NCBI RefSeq assembly: GCF_003324485.1
Contig: NZ_QODK01000006.1
Coordinates: 159,170-223,169, forward strand
Length of the DNA: 64,000 nt
Reading direction: 5' to 3'
Source: Cohaesibacter intestini
Lineage (GTDB): Bacteria > Pseudomonadota > Alphaproteobacteria > Rhizobiales > Cohaesibacteraceae
The position numbers were made by a program, and so were the translations under genes. The notes beneath the pieces are model-generated. The model saw only the letters and a program-made list of their open reading frames with translations. It searched no databases and was not told where the DNA came from. Positions 8,519 to 17,382 of the stretch are shown here, piece after piece. Every line of letters begins with the position of its first letter. Position 1 is the stretch's first letter.

Positions 8519-9028
8519 CTATTCGCTATCGATGGCGCGTAACATCCAGAGGGCTTTTTCATGGAAGGAGAGCCGCGCAGTGAGCATGTCCTCCGTTACC
8601 AAATCATCGTTGACGCCGGCAAGTTTTCCTGCCCGGCGCATTGTACGGACCAGATCCTCATGCATGGCGATGAGGTCTTCCACCATATCCTGCGCCTTGA
8701 GATCGCTGATATCGTCTCGATCCGGGGTGAAACTGTCAAAGCTCACGCCCTTCACCGGAGCAACCGCATCCAAGGCACGAATGCGCTCGGCAATCTCGTC
8801 TGTTGCGGCAAACAGGTCGGTGTAATGATCCTCCGTCAGTTCGTGGAGGGATTTGAAAAGCGGACCGACAACATTCCAGTGATAGATGTGGCTGACCACG
8901 GTCAGCTTGTAGGTCGAGCCAAGAATGTCGGACAAGGCTTCGGCCATGTCTTTGCGATAGGTGTCATCAAGGCCGTTATTGATGGGGGACGCCGAGGGGG
9001 ACACTTGCAATACAGCTTGTACTGTCAT
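8519..9028 (-). CDS. dps: Dps family DNA starvation/ferritin-like protein
   Basis: 169 residues. The ferritin-like fold of Dps is visible: HIYHWNVVGPLF holds the first ferroxidase ligands (His, then Asp/Glu in HELTEDHYTDLFAATDEIAE across the dimer interface), followed by two further helices ending in SFHEKALWMLRA. Dps dodecamers store iron with hydrogen peroxide as oxidant and can coat DNA, protecting cells in stationary phase and oxidative stress. An AAGGACGG ribosome site precedes the ATG. Its position inside the stress cluster fits, but no good GGAAC/CGTT pair was found in front of it, so control by EcfG is not supported by a motif. Confidence 0.93.
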   Translation of the reverse strand: MTVQAVLQVSPSASPINNGLDDTYRKDMAEALSDILGSTYKLTVVSHIYHWNVVGPLFKSLHELTEDHYTDLFAATDEIAERIRALDAVAPVKGVSFDSFTPDRDDISDLKAQDMVEDLIAMHEDLVRTMRRAGKLAGVNDDLVTEDMLTARLSFHEKALWMLRAIDSE

Positions 9029-9141
9029 GATCTTCCGTCCTTTCTAAGTATGCATTCCACGCTGGATCTGCGGGCGATGAACGCCGCAACCGATGGAATG
9101 CCGAATAAAAATTCGGGTTACTGAACCGGTGCGTGACTGGT

Positions 9142-9564
9142 TCATTTGGGGTCCGGGCGCTTCCGGCTGACATAACCGGCGGCAGCTATGCCGCTTCCCA
9201 GCGCCATCATCAGCAAGGGGGATGAACGAACCACCCGCAGAAGGATCTGCAGGGTTGCGATATCGCTGCTGGTAGCGGAACGCGCTGCGGCACGGATGCG
9301 CGCCCGTCGTTTGCGCCTTTTCGCAAGGGCATAAAGGACCAACGCGCAGGCAAGAAATGCGATTGCCGCCATGATCAGCAGTGCTTGCATCAGGCCAAGA
9401 GCCTGTTCCAGCCAAATGAACAATGCGAGCATCGCGAAGGCCAGTCCCAAGAGGCCGGCGAGGATGGCTGCCATCATCAGCAGCCCGTCCTCGACACCGC
9501 CCTTGAGCTCTCGCCTCATGCCAGGGCCGAGCATTTCGCCCAATATGGAGACAAAAGCCTGCAT
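9142..9564 (-). CDS. Membrane protein resembling the actinobacterial holin-X (phage holin 3_6) superfamily
   Basis: 140 residues with an amphipathic start, two adjacent long hydrophobic helices (about 29-51 and 60-80), a strongly basic stretch (AKRRKRRARIR) and a third weaker hydrophobic segment near 113-130. This layout matches the holin-X family, which despite its name is a widespread cellular membrane protein family, not phage lysis machinery. It is 3 bases downstream of the DUF883 gene and surely translated with it; such pairs (YqjD-like plus holin-X-like, YqjE-like) recur in proteobacteria and are linked to stress and stationary phase. Precise function is unknown. Confidence 0.75.
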   Translation of the reverse strand: MQAFVSILGEMLGPGMRRELKGGVEDGLLMMAAILAGLLGLAFAMLALFIWLEQALGLMQALLIMAAIAFLACALVLYALAKRRKRRARIRAAARSATSSDIATLQILLRVVRSSPLLMMALGSGIAAAGYVSRKRPDPK

Positions 9565-9567
9565 GAT

Positions 9568-9888
9568 TTACTTACGCACCAAGAGGGCTGCCAGAAAACC
9601 GACACCTGCGGCCACCCCGACGGCGGCGAGCGGTTTCTTGCGGATTTCAAGCATCATACGGGCTTCGGCACGACCGACATCTTCATTGAGGTCCGTCAGT
9701 TTATCCTGAGCCTTCTCAACGGCGACCTTGGCGGCACCACGCGCTCGATCCTGAAGATTGATTACATCCTCGGTTCCGTGCTTTGCAAGCAGATCAGTGA
9801 TCCCTTCGATATCACTGCGAAGCTGTTCGATCTCTTTGCTCAGATCAACTTCTTTGGCAGAATTGGTTTTGTTGGCAGCAGTAGCCAT
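9568..9888 (-). CDS. DUF883 (YqjD/ElaB) family membrane-anchored protein
   Basis: 106 residues: a hydrophilic helical N-terminal part (KEIEQLRSDIEGITDLLAK, coiled-coil-like), a middle helix (AVEKAQDKLTDLNEDVGRAE), and one C-terminal membrane anchor (KPLAAVGVAAGVGFLAALLV) ending in basic RK. This is the arrangement of YqjD/ElaB proteins, which anchor to the inner membrane and have been linked to ribosome association in stationary phase in Escherichia coli. It heads a two-gene unit with the holin-X-like gene. A one-mismatch EcfG-type promoter lies 70-95 bases upstream. Confidence 0.85.
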   Translation of the reverse strand: MATAANKTNSAKEVDLSKEIEQLRSDIEGITDLLAKHGTEDVINLQDRARGAAKVAVEKAQDKLTDLNEDVGRAEARMMLEIRKKPLAAVGVAAGVGFLAALLVRK

Positions 9889-9957
9889 AACACACTCTCC
9901 TTTTTCGATATCAAGTTTTCACATCTGTCGTCTTCGTTGTTCGTCAGACACCCAATC

Positions 9958-9983
9958 AATGCGGAAGTGCTGCCCATAGTTCC
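9958..9983 (-). promoter_or_regulatory. Possible weak EcfG-type promoter for the DUF883 gene
   Basis: On the minus strand GGAAC at 9983-9979 is followed after 17 bases by CATT at 9961-9958, one mismatch from CGTT. Confidence 0.4.
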
Positions 9984-10017
9984 GAGAAATGCGCCGAAAA
10001 TATTTTTGATTTTGTTT

Positions 10018-10042
10018 GGAACCTTCGGCCTTTTGGCGCGTT
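10018..10042 (+). promoter_or_regulatory. EcfG-type promoter upstream of the soluble HWE kinase gene
   Basis: GGAAC at 10018-10022 and CGTT at 10039-10042 with a 16-base spacer. It lies inside the open frame that extends upstream of the kinase, arguing for a start codon further downstream. Confidence 0.75.
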
Positions 10043-10168
10043 AAAAACAGGACTCACGCGCGCACGCTCATCCATGATGGACCTCGGCAGACAGGCATTG
10101 TGTTTGTTGCGAGTGGGACCGAAGCACTCCGAACGCTGATCATTTTCCGACTTGAGGCCACCCAAAGG

Positions 10169-11632
10169 ATGATCCATTTTTCAGACCTGACAGAAGACCA
10201 GCGCGCCTTGGTGCAAGATCCAGCCCGTTTGAGCATTGCGCATCAGATCACTGGATCCGGCATCATTCCAGACACCGACTTTGACACGTTGATCGAGTTG
10301 ATCCGCGTACAGAATGGGGCTGACAAGGCGTTCATTGCGCTGGTCGGGGCGACAACCGTTTCCTATCAGGCCTTCGCCAAAACGAAGGATTGCGAGATTA
10401 ATCTGGCGGACGGCAGAGACATGATTGCCGTTGCCTGCCTGAAGAAGCAAGCGGGTTGGCAGCCGCCCTTTTTGGTGTCTGAAACGCAGCCATTTCAGGT
10501 CTGGGGTGAGCCAATCACGGTCGCGGCTCATGCCATTGGCTGTCTTTGTCTCGTATTTCCGGTCGACGCCTCTGGCCCTGATGACGAGCAGTTGATGCGC
10601 TCCACCCTGCTTGTTGCGTCGCTATATGAGATGAAAAAGTCGGCCCGTACTCGCGTGATGGAAAAATTCGACCTTTCCAGATCCAATATACGCTATGCGT
10701 TGGCGCTCAAGGCAGGCCAAGTGGCAACCTGGAGCTGGGACAAGGGCGAACAGGTCGTCGAATGCGATGCGAGTATGCGAGAGCTGATGGGCATCAAGGA
10801 TGTCGGCACCATCACGACCCGGTCTTTTCTCCAACATATAGACCGGAATGATCTGGCTCGCCTGAAGGAAGAAGCGAGTAAAATTGATGCCACGAAAGAA
10901 GACCTGATCTTCGAGTTTCGAGCAAGATACACCAACAACTACATTATGGTGATGGGGCATTTGTTCGAACGGGACGAAGATGGCCTGCCAAAGAAAGTCT
11001 TGGGTGTGGCCATTGACCTTACAGAGAGCAAGCGCAATGAGGCAAAGACACGCCTGTTGCTTCGGGAAGTCAACCACCGGGTGAAGAATATGCTGGCCAT
11101 CCTTCAGTCTCTGGCCAGCCAGTCGTTGCGCAACACCCAGTCTCCGGAGCATTTCACACGTGCCTTTTCAGGCCGTCTTGCGGCGCTGGCAACATCCCAC
11201 AGTCTGTTGTCTGATCAGGAATGGGACGATATCGATCTCGTCAGTCTGATCAAGACGCAGGTCAAACCCTATGCCAGCCATTATGCCGAACAGGTGTCCA
11301 TTGAAGGGCAGCCAATCGCCATCAATGCCGATGCGGCCATTGCGCTCGGGCTTGTCATGCATGAACTGGCGACCAATGCCATGCAATTTGGCGCCCTCTC
11401 CTTGAGAGATGGAAGGCTTGAGATCTGTTTGAGCGCCCAATGTCTGCCATCAGGCGAACAGGCGGCCACCATCCTCTGGAAGGAAAGTGGTGGTCCAGTG
11501 GTGAGAGAAGACAGGCGCAATGGGTTTGGGTCTGTGCTGATCGAACACAGCCTCAACAAAGTGGTTGGTAGCCATGTTGACATCGCCTATCCCTCAAGCG
11601 GATTTGAAGCAAAAATCACACTTCCCATATAA
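10169..11632 (+). CDS. Cytoplasmic GAF/PAS HWE-family sensor histidine kinase
   Basis: 487 residues from the ATG at 10169; the frame is open further upstream but an EcfG-type promoter at 10018-10042 and family alignment favour this start (a GTG at 10100 is an alternative). No membrane helix is seen. A GAF-like sensor covers about 20-155, a PAS domain about 175-285 (ending AIDLTESKRNEA), then the HWE core with phospho-accepting His303 in REVNHRVKN, a HELATNA box, a WKE motif (W-x-E) and GFGSVLIEHSL. HWE kinases phosphorylate PhyR. With an EcfG promoter in front, this second kinase would make a feedback loop, inducing its own sensor. The signal sensed is unknown. Confidence 0.85.
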   Translation: MIHFSDLTEDQRALVQDPARLSIAHQITGSGIIPDTDFDTLIELIRVQNGADKAFIALVGATTVSYQAFAKTKDCEINLADGRDMIAVACLKKQAGWQPPFLVSETQPFQVWGEPITVAAHAIGCLCLVFPVDASGPDDEQLMRSTLLVASLYEMKKSARTRVMEKFDLSRSNIRYALALKAGQVATWSWDKGEQVVECDASMRELMGIKDVGTITTRSFLQHIDRNDLARLKEEASKIDATKEDLIFEFRARYTNNYIMVMGHLFERDEDGLPKKVLGVAIDLTESKRNEAKTRLLLREVNHRVKNMLAILQSLASQSLRNTQSPEHFTRAFSGRLAALATSHSLLSDQEWDDIDLVSLIKTQVKPYASHYAEQVSIEGQPIAINADAAIALGLVMHELATNAMQFGALSLRDGRLEICLSAQCLPSGEQAATILWKESGGPVVREDRRNGFGSVLIEHSLNKVVGSHVDIAYPSSGFEAKITLPI

Positions 11633-11670
11633 TTTCCCGCTCATTTAAAAATAAAAAATTTCAGAAATTC

Positions 11671-11695
11671 GGAACCATCTCCAATCCAGTTCGTT
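11671..11695 (+). promoter_or_regulatory. EcfG-type promoter upstream of the PRC-barrel gene
   Basis: GGAAC at 11671-11675 and CGTT at 11692-11695 with a 16-base spacer, 91 bases before the start codon. Confidence 0.78.
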
Positions 11696-11785
11696 TTACT
11701 CCTGCAAGTCGAGAGGACATGACGTTTACTTTTGAAAATAAACGTTTCGTTTTCTTGATATTCGCAAATAAATACAAGGAGAGAG

Positions 11786-12631
11786 ATGATGAAGAATATT
11801 CTTGTTGCTACGACTGCTTTGGCCTCTGTGCTGGCGACCAACGTGTATGCGATGGACAACACGGCAAAAACCAAAGAAATGGACAAGGGTACCAAGATGG
11901 AAATGTCCGAGCCCATGGCTGGTACGGCCATGCAGTTCAGCATCTTTTCCAAAGACGTATCCAAGGATGCAACCAAAAGCCAGAACGGCTATCTGGCTGC
12001 CACGCCGGGCCAGATTCTGGCTAGTGGCCTGATGGGCAAGACCGTGTATTCAACGATGAAGAACGAGTCTGGCGAACATCTGGTCATCGGTGATGTGAAC
12101 GACATCGTTCTGGATGGTGACGGCACCGTGGATGCCGCAGTTGTCGGCGTCGGTGGGTTCATTGGTCTGGGCGAAAAAGACGTCGCGGTGAATTTCGACC
12201 GCCTGCAATGGATGAGTTGGGATGGCGAGCGTCGTCTGGTGATGGCATCCACCAAGGAAGAGCTTGAATCCGCACCTGAATTCAACCGTGACGGTGTGGA
12301 GAAAATGACCAATGCGAACTTGTTGGTGATCGACCAGAACAAATTGAGTGCCGAACAGCTGATCGGGACTGCCGTGTATGGTGAGAAACTGAATGAAATC
12401 GGTGAAGTCGGCGATGTCATTTTGGATTCCGACGAACAGGTAGACGCTTACATCGTTGACGTTGGCGGTTTCCTTGGCATCAACACCAAGCCGATTGAAC
12501 TGGAAGCGGACAAGCTGAATGTCTATGCCGACGCCAAAGGTATTCTGCATGTCTATACCCCGTTCACTCAGGAGCAGCTGGAAAACATGCCTTCTTATGA
12601 GGAGACAGACCAGATTAGCCTCCTGAAATAA
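11786..12631 (+). CDS. Secreted protein with two PRC-barrel domains
   Basis: 281 residues. An N-terminal signal peptide (MMKNILVATTALASVLA, cleavage near YAMD) is followed by a Met/Lys-rich linker and two PRC-barrel domains, about residues 75-160 (LMGKTVYS, IGDVNDIVLDGDG, VVGVGGFIGLGEKDV) and about 190-265 (LIGTAVYG, IGEVGDVILDSDEQ, IVDVGGFLGI). PRC barrels are small beta-barrels found in photosynthetic reaction centre H subunits and RNA-processing proteins; exported two-domain versions are common in Hyphomicrobiales and are often stress-induced, without known biochemistry. A GGAGAGAG ribosome site and an EcfG-type promoter lie upstream and a terminator follows. Confidence 0.88.
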   Translation: MMKNILVATTALASVLATNVYAMDNTAKTKEMDKGTKMEMSEPMAGTAMQFSIFSKDVSKDATKSQNGYLAATPGQILASGLMGKTVYSTMKNESGEHLVIGDVNDIVLDGDGTVDAAVVGVGGFIGLGEKDVAVNFDRLQWMSWDGERRLVMASTKEELESAPEFNRDGVEKMTNANLLVIDQNKLSAEQLIGTAVYGEKLNEIGEVGDVILDSDEQVDAYIVDVGGFLGINTKPIELEADKLNVYADAKGILHVYTPFTQEQLENMPSYEETDQISLLK

Positions 12632-12678
12632 CATCACCGGGCCATGTGCCCGTCGATGAAATGCTCTAAAGCATGAGA

Positions 12679-12723
12679 AAGAAGGCGCGGTCCGCGAAAT
12701 GGTGGACGGCGCCTTCTTCTTGT
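12679..12723. terminator. Terminator between the convergent PRC-barrel and recJ genes
   Basis: Ten-base-pair outer stem 12679-12688 / 12709-12718 enclosing an inner GTCC/GGAC stem, with T-rich flank on the plus side and A-rich flank on the other. Confidence 0.75.
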
Positions 12724-12738
12724 TTGAGGCAAGCGGAA

Positions 12739-14550
12739 TCAGACCGTAACTTTGGCCGCGTCGATAATCCTGAGTTGCACCGAGGGACGCCCCTGCCAAT
12801 AGTCAAGGGACAGGTTACCAGCGATATGAAGGGTCTGACCTCGATTGTCTAGCAACATCGCACCGATCGGCTCGTCGGCGGCGCGGAAGCAGATGGCTTT
12901 CAGTTTGCCGCCCGATTGATTGGCAATGGTACAACGCACATGCCCGCCCTGCCCGACCACATCGGCAAAAGCGATCTTGTGGGACGGAAAGACAAAAACC
13001 GGTTCAGGATTGCCTGCTCCAAAGGGGCCTGCCTTTTCCAGCAGATGGATCAGATCTTCTGTTGCACCGCTTGCGGTTAGCGCCCCGTCGATCTTCAGGT
13101 CATCGAGCGCTCGGGCTTCTTTGACCTGCGTGCGGAGCTTTTGATCGAGATAACTCTTGAAGGGATCAATATCGTCCTTTTGAATGGTGAGACCGGCCGC
13201 CATGGCATGGCCGCCCCCCTTGACCAACAATCCATCTTCCATAGCCGAGCGGACTGCGGCCCCCAGATCCGTACCAAGGATCGAGCGTCCGGAGCCGGTT
13301 GCCGTTCCATCCGGGTTGATGGCAATGGCAAAGGCGGGACGACGGAACCTTTCCTTGAGACGGGATGCCAACAGACCGACAATGCCCGCATGCCAATCGG
13401 GACTTGACGTTACAAGCCCAGCTGCATCCGGGTCGGACATCAAGATGTGGTCGGCCTGTGCGATGGCTTCCTCGAGCATGATCTGTTCCAGGGCCTGCCG
13501 CTCCTTGTTGAGACGCTCAAGCTCGGCCGCCAGATGTTCAGCCCGCTCCGCGTCATCACAGGTCAACAAAGTGGCACCAAGGGCCGCGTCGCCAATCCGG
13601 CCTCCGGCATTGATCCGCGGTCCCAGCAGAAAGCCCAGATGATAGGGCGTCACGGGTCCGGAAATGCGCGAGACAGCCTGCAAAGCTGACAGGCCGCGAT
13701 TTTTGTTGGCCCGGATCACCATCAGACCCTTGACGACAAACGCCCGATTGAGACCTTGCAACGGTACGACATCGCAAACCGTGCCAAGCGCTACCAGATC
13801 GAGCCAGCTCAAAAGGTCTGGCGGGGCACAACGGGATTGGTAAAACCCGCTTTGGCGCAAGGTGCGATTGATGGCCACAAGGGTCATGAAGGTGACGCCA
13901 ACCGCAGCAAGATGCCCAAGGCCACTGACATCGTCATGCCGGTTCGGATTGACCAGCGCTGTGCATGGGGGCAGGCTTTCCCCAACCTGATGGTGATCCA
14001 GCACCACCAGATCCGTGCCGCGCTCCTTGGCCCGCTCAAGAGCGGCAAAGGAGGTGGCGCCACAATCAACCGTGATGATCAACTTGTGCCCCTCATCAAT
14101 CAGGTGATCAATGGCGTCGGGATTGGGGCCATAGCCTTCAAAGATCCGGTCCGGGATATAGATATTGGCCTCGCAACCACAATGCCGCAGGAACTTTGCC
14201 ATCAAAGCACTGGATGTGGCCCCATCAACATCATAGTCGCCGAATATCGCAATCTTGTCTCCTGCCTCTATCGAGCGGGCAATCCGGGCGCTGGCCGCAT
14301 CCATGTCGGTCATGACCGAAGGGTCCGGCATCAGGCTCTTGAGGCTGGGGTCAAGGAAGTCCTTTGCGCTTTCCATCGTCTGGTCGCGCCCGACCAGCAC
14401 GCGCGCGACAATTTCGGGAATGTCGCAGCTTTGAGCGATGGCGCTGGCCAACTCCATTTGTCGCACATCCAATTGCTCTACCCAGCGGCGTTCCTTGGCG
14501 GAGCAGGACACATTGAGATAGGCTTTGGCGTTGCAGGCAGAAGGAAGCAT
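12739..14550 (-). CDS. recJ: Single-stranded-DNA-specific exonuclease RecJ
   Basis: 603 residues from the ATG at 14550, which gives the usual family N-terminus (FLGV-like NAKAYLNVS then RRWVEQLD); longer starts (14601 and beyond) run through the glpX terminator and are unlikely. The DHH phosphoesterase core is clear: motif I FGDYDVDGATSSALM, motif III VLDHHQ, and GPRINAGGRIGDA of the DHHA1 domain, followed by KGGGHAMAAGLT and the C-terminal OB fold. RecJ degrades single-stranded DNA 5' to 3' with manganese or magnesium in recombination and mismatch repair. It is the last gene of the hom-glpX-recJ series, a layout frequent in Hyphomicrobiales, though a terminator separates it from glpX. Confidence 0.95.
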   Translation of the reverse strand: MLPSACNAKAYLNVSCSAKERRWVEQLDVRQMELASAIAQSCDIPEIVARVLVGRDQTMESAKDFLDPSLKSLMPDPSVMTDMDAASARIARSIEAGDKIAIFGDYDVDGATSSALMAKFLRHCGCEANIYIPDRIFEGYGPNPDAIDHLIDEGHKLIITVDCGATSFAALERAKERGTDLVVLDHHQVGESLPPCTALVNPNRHDDVSGLGHLAAVGVTFMTLVAINRTLRQSGFYQSRCAPPDLLSWLDLVALGTVCDVVPLQGLNRAFVVKGLMVIRANKNRGLSALQAVSRISGPVTPYHLGFLLGPRINAGGRIGDAALGATLLTCDDAERAEHLAAELERLNKERQALEQIMLEEAIAQADHILMSDPDAAGLVTSSPDWHAGIVGLLASRLKERFRRPAFAIAINPDGTATGSGRSILGTDLGAAVRSAMEDGLLVKGGGHAMAAGLTIQKDDIDPFKSYLDQKLRTQVKEARALDDLKIDGALTASGATEDLIHLLEKAGPFGAGNPEPVFVFPSHKIAFADVVGQGGHVRCTIANQSGGKLKAICFRAADEPIGAMLLDNRGQTLHIAGNLSLDYWQGRPSVQLRIIDAAKVTV

Positions 14551-14621
14551 GGTGGCCGCGTTTCTAAAGAGGAATCGGTTGGGTTGGCGGAAATCTAGCA
14601 TTCCACATCGCAACAAACAGC

Positions 14622-14651
14622 AAAAAGGCGGGCACAAGGCCCGCCTTTTTT
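14622..14651 (-). terminator. Intrinsic terminator between glpX and recJ
   Basis: Twelve-base-pair stem 14622-14633 / 14639-14650 with a five-base loop; the stem includes A5/T5 tracts so it can act in both directions. Confidence 0.85.
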
Positions 14652-14683
14652 CAAATCGGTCACAGCCACAAGCGGGCTGTTGA

Positions 14684-15673
14684 TCAATCGAGATGGAATT
14701 TCTCGAACTGGCGATGCTCACCCTTGATGTAGCGCACGGTGCCGGTGGTGGAGCGCATGACGACCGTGTCGGTCTTAATAACGCCGCGGCCAATTTTCAC
14801 GCCATCGAGCATGTTGCCATCGGTCACACCGGTTGCTGCGAAGGTCACGTCACCACCAGCCAGTTCGATCATTTCGAACTTTTTGGAAGGATCAGCGATG
14901 CCCATGCGAATGGTCCGTTCGCGCTGTTCTTCACTGTTGATCACCAGACGGCCCTGCATCTGGCCGCCGATGCAGCGCAGGGCAGAGGCAGCCAGCACAC
15001 CTTCAGGCGCGCCACCAATGCCCATATAGATATCGATGCCGGTTTCGTCGGGATCGGTGGTATGAATGACGCCCTGCACGTCACCATCGCCAATCAGGCG
15101 AATGGCGGCACCGGTCAGGCGAACTTCCTCGATCAGCTTGGCATGACGGGGACGATCGAGAATGCAGACATTCAGTTCACTGATCGGCACGCCCTTGGCA
15201 TTGGCCAGTGCGGTCAGATTTTCAATGGGTGTGCGATCGAGATCTACGAGCCCTTCGGGGTAGCCCGGACCGATGGCGATCTTGTCCATGTAAACGTCTG
15301 GTGCATTGAGCAGGCTGCCTTCATCGGCAATGGCGATAACGGCAAGTGAGTTCGGCTGGTTCTTGGCGCAAAGGGTGGTGCCTTCGAGCGGATCAAGCGC
15401 GATATCGACCTTCGGGCCGAGCTTGTTGCCGACCTTCTCGCCGATATAGAGCATTGGAGCTTCATCGCGCTCGCCCTCGCCGATCACGACCGTACCGTCG
15501 ATCGGCAGCTGGTTGAGTTCGCGGCGCATAGCGTCAACAGCGGCCTGATCGGCCTCTTTTTCGTTGCCCTGACCTCTAAGGCGGGCAGCGGACACAGCGG
15601 CGCGTTCAACAACACGAACGATCTCAAGGGTCAGAATCCTGTCGAGAACTGCGGCTTCTCTAATCTCACTCAT
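14684..15673 (-). CDS. glpX: Class II fructose-1,6-bisphosphatase GlpX
   Basis: 329 residues, the usual length. The lithium-sensitive phosphatase fold shows its metal and catalytic motifs: IDGTVVIGEGERDEAP near residue 60, ALDPLEGT near 95 and a long C-terminal MGIGGAPEGVLAASALR. GlpX hydrolyses fructose 1,6-bisphosphate to fructose 6-phosphate and phosphate, the committed step of gluconeogenesis in the cytoplasm. A GGGGAA ribosome site precedes the ATG. It lies 59 bases after hom, so the two are probably co-transcribed. Gluconeogenic hexose phosphate from this step can feed the glycogen operon 20 kb away. Confidence 0.95.
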   Translation of the reverse strand: MSEIREAAVLDRILTLEIVRVVERAAVSAARLRGQGNEKEADQAAVDAMRRELNQLPIDGTVVIGEGERDEAPMLYIGEKVGNKLGPKVDIALDPLEGTTLCAKNQPNSLAVIAIADEGSLLNAPDVYMDKIAIGPGYPEGLVDLDRTPIENLTALANAKGVPISELNVCILDRPRHAKLIEEVRLTGAAIRLIGDGDVQGVIHTTDPDETGIDIYMGIGGAPEGVLAASALRCIGGQMQGRLVINSEEQRERTIRMGIADPSKKFEMIELAGGDVTFAATGVTDGNMLDGVKIGRGVIKTDTVVMRSTTGTVRYIKGEHRQFEKFHLD

Positions 15674-15732
15674 TGTGTTTCCCCGTGAACCAATGCTCTG
15701 GATGCGGATGCATCCAATAAAAAAATAAGTCC

Positions 15733-17061
15733 TTATAGTCTTTCTATTCTAATCATTTGCGGCGACGCCAGAATATGACCGTCTTTTTCTATCGCGTCGA
15801 GGGCTTTACGCACAGCTTCCTCAGTCGTCTCATACGTTAGGAGTATGACATCTTTGGGCTTTTCCTGCGACAAACTGTTCACATCGGTTTCCACGATCCT
15901 GGAACGGCCACGACGCTGAACGATGCTTTCGAGGGAAATCTCGCACTCTGCCATGCGGCTGGCAATGGAAGCAAAGGCGCCAGGGCGATTCTTGACCGTC
16001 AGACGAATGTAATAGCCGCCTTCATGGGTACCCAGACTGGATGAGCTGTAAGGCTTCAACGCGCTGACAGGGCGGCCGAGTGGTGCAACCTTCAAACCGC
16101 GGGCGATGTCGATGATGTCAGCAACCACGGCAGAAGCGGTTGCGTCGCCCCCTGCTCCCGGACCGGCCAGAGTAATCGACCCGACGGCATCGCCATCAAT
16201 GGCGACTCCGTTGGTGACACCGGAGACCTGCGCAATTTCGGATTCCTTTGGCACCATGGTTGGGTGCACGCGCTGTTCGATGCCCGAGTTGGTTTTCTGG
16301 GCAACCCCCAGCAACTTGATCCGGAAGCCTAGATCATCAGCCGCCATGATGTCGGCAATGCTGATCGAGGTGATGCCTTCAAGGAAAATGGACTCCGCAT
16401 CAATCTCGGTGCCGAAGGCCAGACTGGTCAAGATGGCCAGTTTATGGGCGGTGTCGTTGCCTTCAATATCAAAGGTCGGATCCGCTTCCGCATAGCCGAG
16501 GCGCTGGGCATCGGCCAGACAGTCCTCAAAGCTGATCCCGTCCTCTTCCATCCGGGTCAGGATGTAGTTGCAGGTGCCGTTCATGATGCCATAAACGCGC
16601 GAAATATTGTTTGAGGTGAGCCCTTCACGCAGCGCCTTGATGACGGGGATCCCCCCGGCAACGGCGGCTTCGAAGTTGAGCGAAACCCCATTTTCTTCGG
16701 CCAGACGGGCGAGCGCGTTGCCATGCTTGGCCAGCAGCGCCTTGTTGGCGGTGACCACATGCTTGCCGCTTTCCAGCGCGGCGCGAACGGACGCCTCGGC
16801 GGGGCCATTGTCGCCGCCGATCAGCTCGACGAACACATCGATGCTATCGCTCTTGGCCAAGGCCACCGGATCATCAAACCATTCGAAGGCCGACAGCTCC
16901 ACGCCGCGATCCTTGTTGCGGCTGCGGGCTGTAATGGCGGTAATCTGCATGGTGCGTCCGGCTTTTTGGGCCAGTTCGTGATCCAGAGCTTCAAGGCGTT
17001 TGATAACAGAAACGCCGACCGTTCCAAGGCCTGCGAGGCCTAGCTTCAGGGGTTCGCACAT
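15733..17061 (-). CDS. hom: Homoserine dehydrogenase
   Basis: 442 residues from the ATG at 17061 (GGAAG ribosome site; 17127 and 17088 are weaker in-frame alternatives). Domains in order: NAD(P)-binding Rossmann fold with GLAGLGTVG (about 10-130), catalytic homoserine dehydrogenase domain (about 140-320, NGTCNYILTRME and GYAEADPTFDIEGNDTAHK), and a C-terminal ACT domain (about 350-430, IRLTVKNRPGAFASIASRMA) typical of forms inhibited by threonine. It reduces aspartate semialdehyde to homoserine, leading to threonine, methionine and isoleucine. It is not fused to aspartokinase. Upstream of it lies alaC, downstream glpX. Confidence 0.95.
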   Translation of the reverse strand: MCEPLKLGLAGLGTVGVSVIKRLEALDHELAQKAGRTMQITAITARSRNKDRGVELSAFEWFDDPVALAKSDSIDVFVELIGGDNGPAEASVRAALESGKHVVTANKALLAKHGNALARLAEENGVSLNFEAAVAGGIPVIKALREGLTSNNISRVYGIMNGTCNYILTRMEEDGISFEDCLADAQRLGYAEADPTFDIEGNDTAHKLAILTSLAFGTEIDAESIFLEGITSISIADIMAADDLGFRIKLLGVAQKTNSGIEQRVHPTMVPKESEIAQVSGVTNGVAIDGDAVGSITLAGPGAGGDATASAVVADIIDIARGLKVAPLGRPVSALKPYSSSSLGTHEGGYYIRLTVKNRPGAFASIASRMAECEISLESIVQRRGRSRIVETDVNSLSQEKPKDVILLTYETTEEAVRKALDAIEKDGHILASPQMIRIERL

Positions 17062-17382
17062 TTGCAGATCTTCCAGTCTCTTCTTCATTATCTTGGCGGT
17101 ATCGGGTCGGTAGATGGCTATTCGCACGGCAAAAAGGACCGTACTGAAGCCATAACCCGCTTGCGCAGGGCGCCTTGATGCTATCCGGCAGACCGGTCCA
17201 GCGTCAATTCACTCTGGGGCAGATCAAAGCTGCATGCATAACAAATCGGCAAAACGCCGCAATTTTGCATGTCTTCAGCATTTGATACATACGCAAGGCG
17301 AAACGGGTCCGCAAGGTCAATCTGACGGCGATGGCGTCATTTGACCTTACGGATACCCGCTGCATGTCTTATTGTGTATCAA
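17062..17382. other. Intergenic region between alaC and hom
   Basis: About 320 bases with no convincing reading frame and no recognisable SAM-II or other riboswitch. It must hold the promoter of hom-glpX; no clear operator was found. Confidence 0.5.

Noticed and set aside
9142..9564. Phage lysis holin, implying a prophage in the stress cluster.
   Set aside because: No endolysin, phage structural or integrase gene is near; holin-X-like proteins paired with DUF883 are ordinary cellular membrane proteins.
17062..17382. A SAM-II or other riboswitch upstream of hom.
   Set aside because: The conserved SAM-II core sequence was not found on the minus strand.
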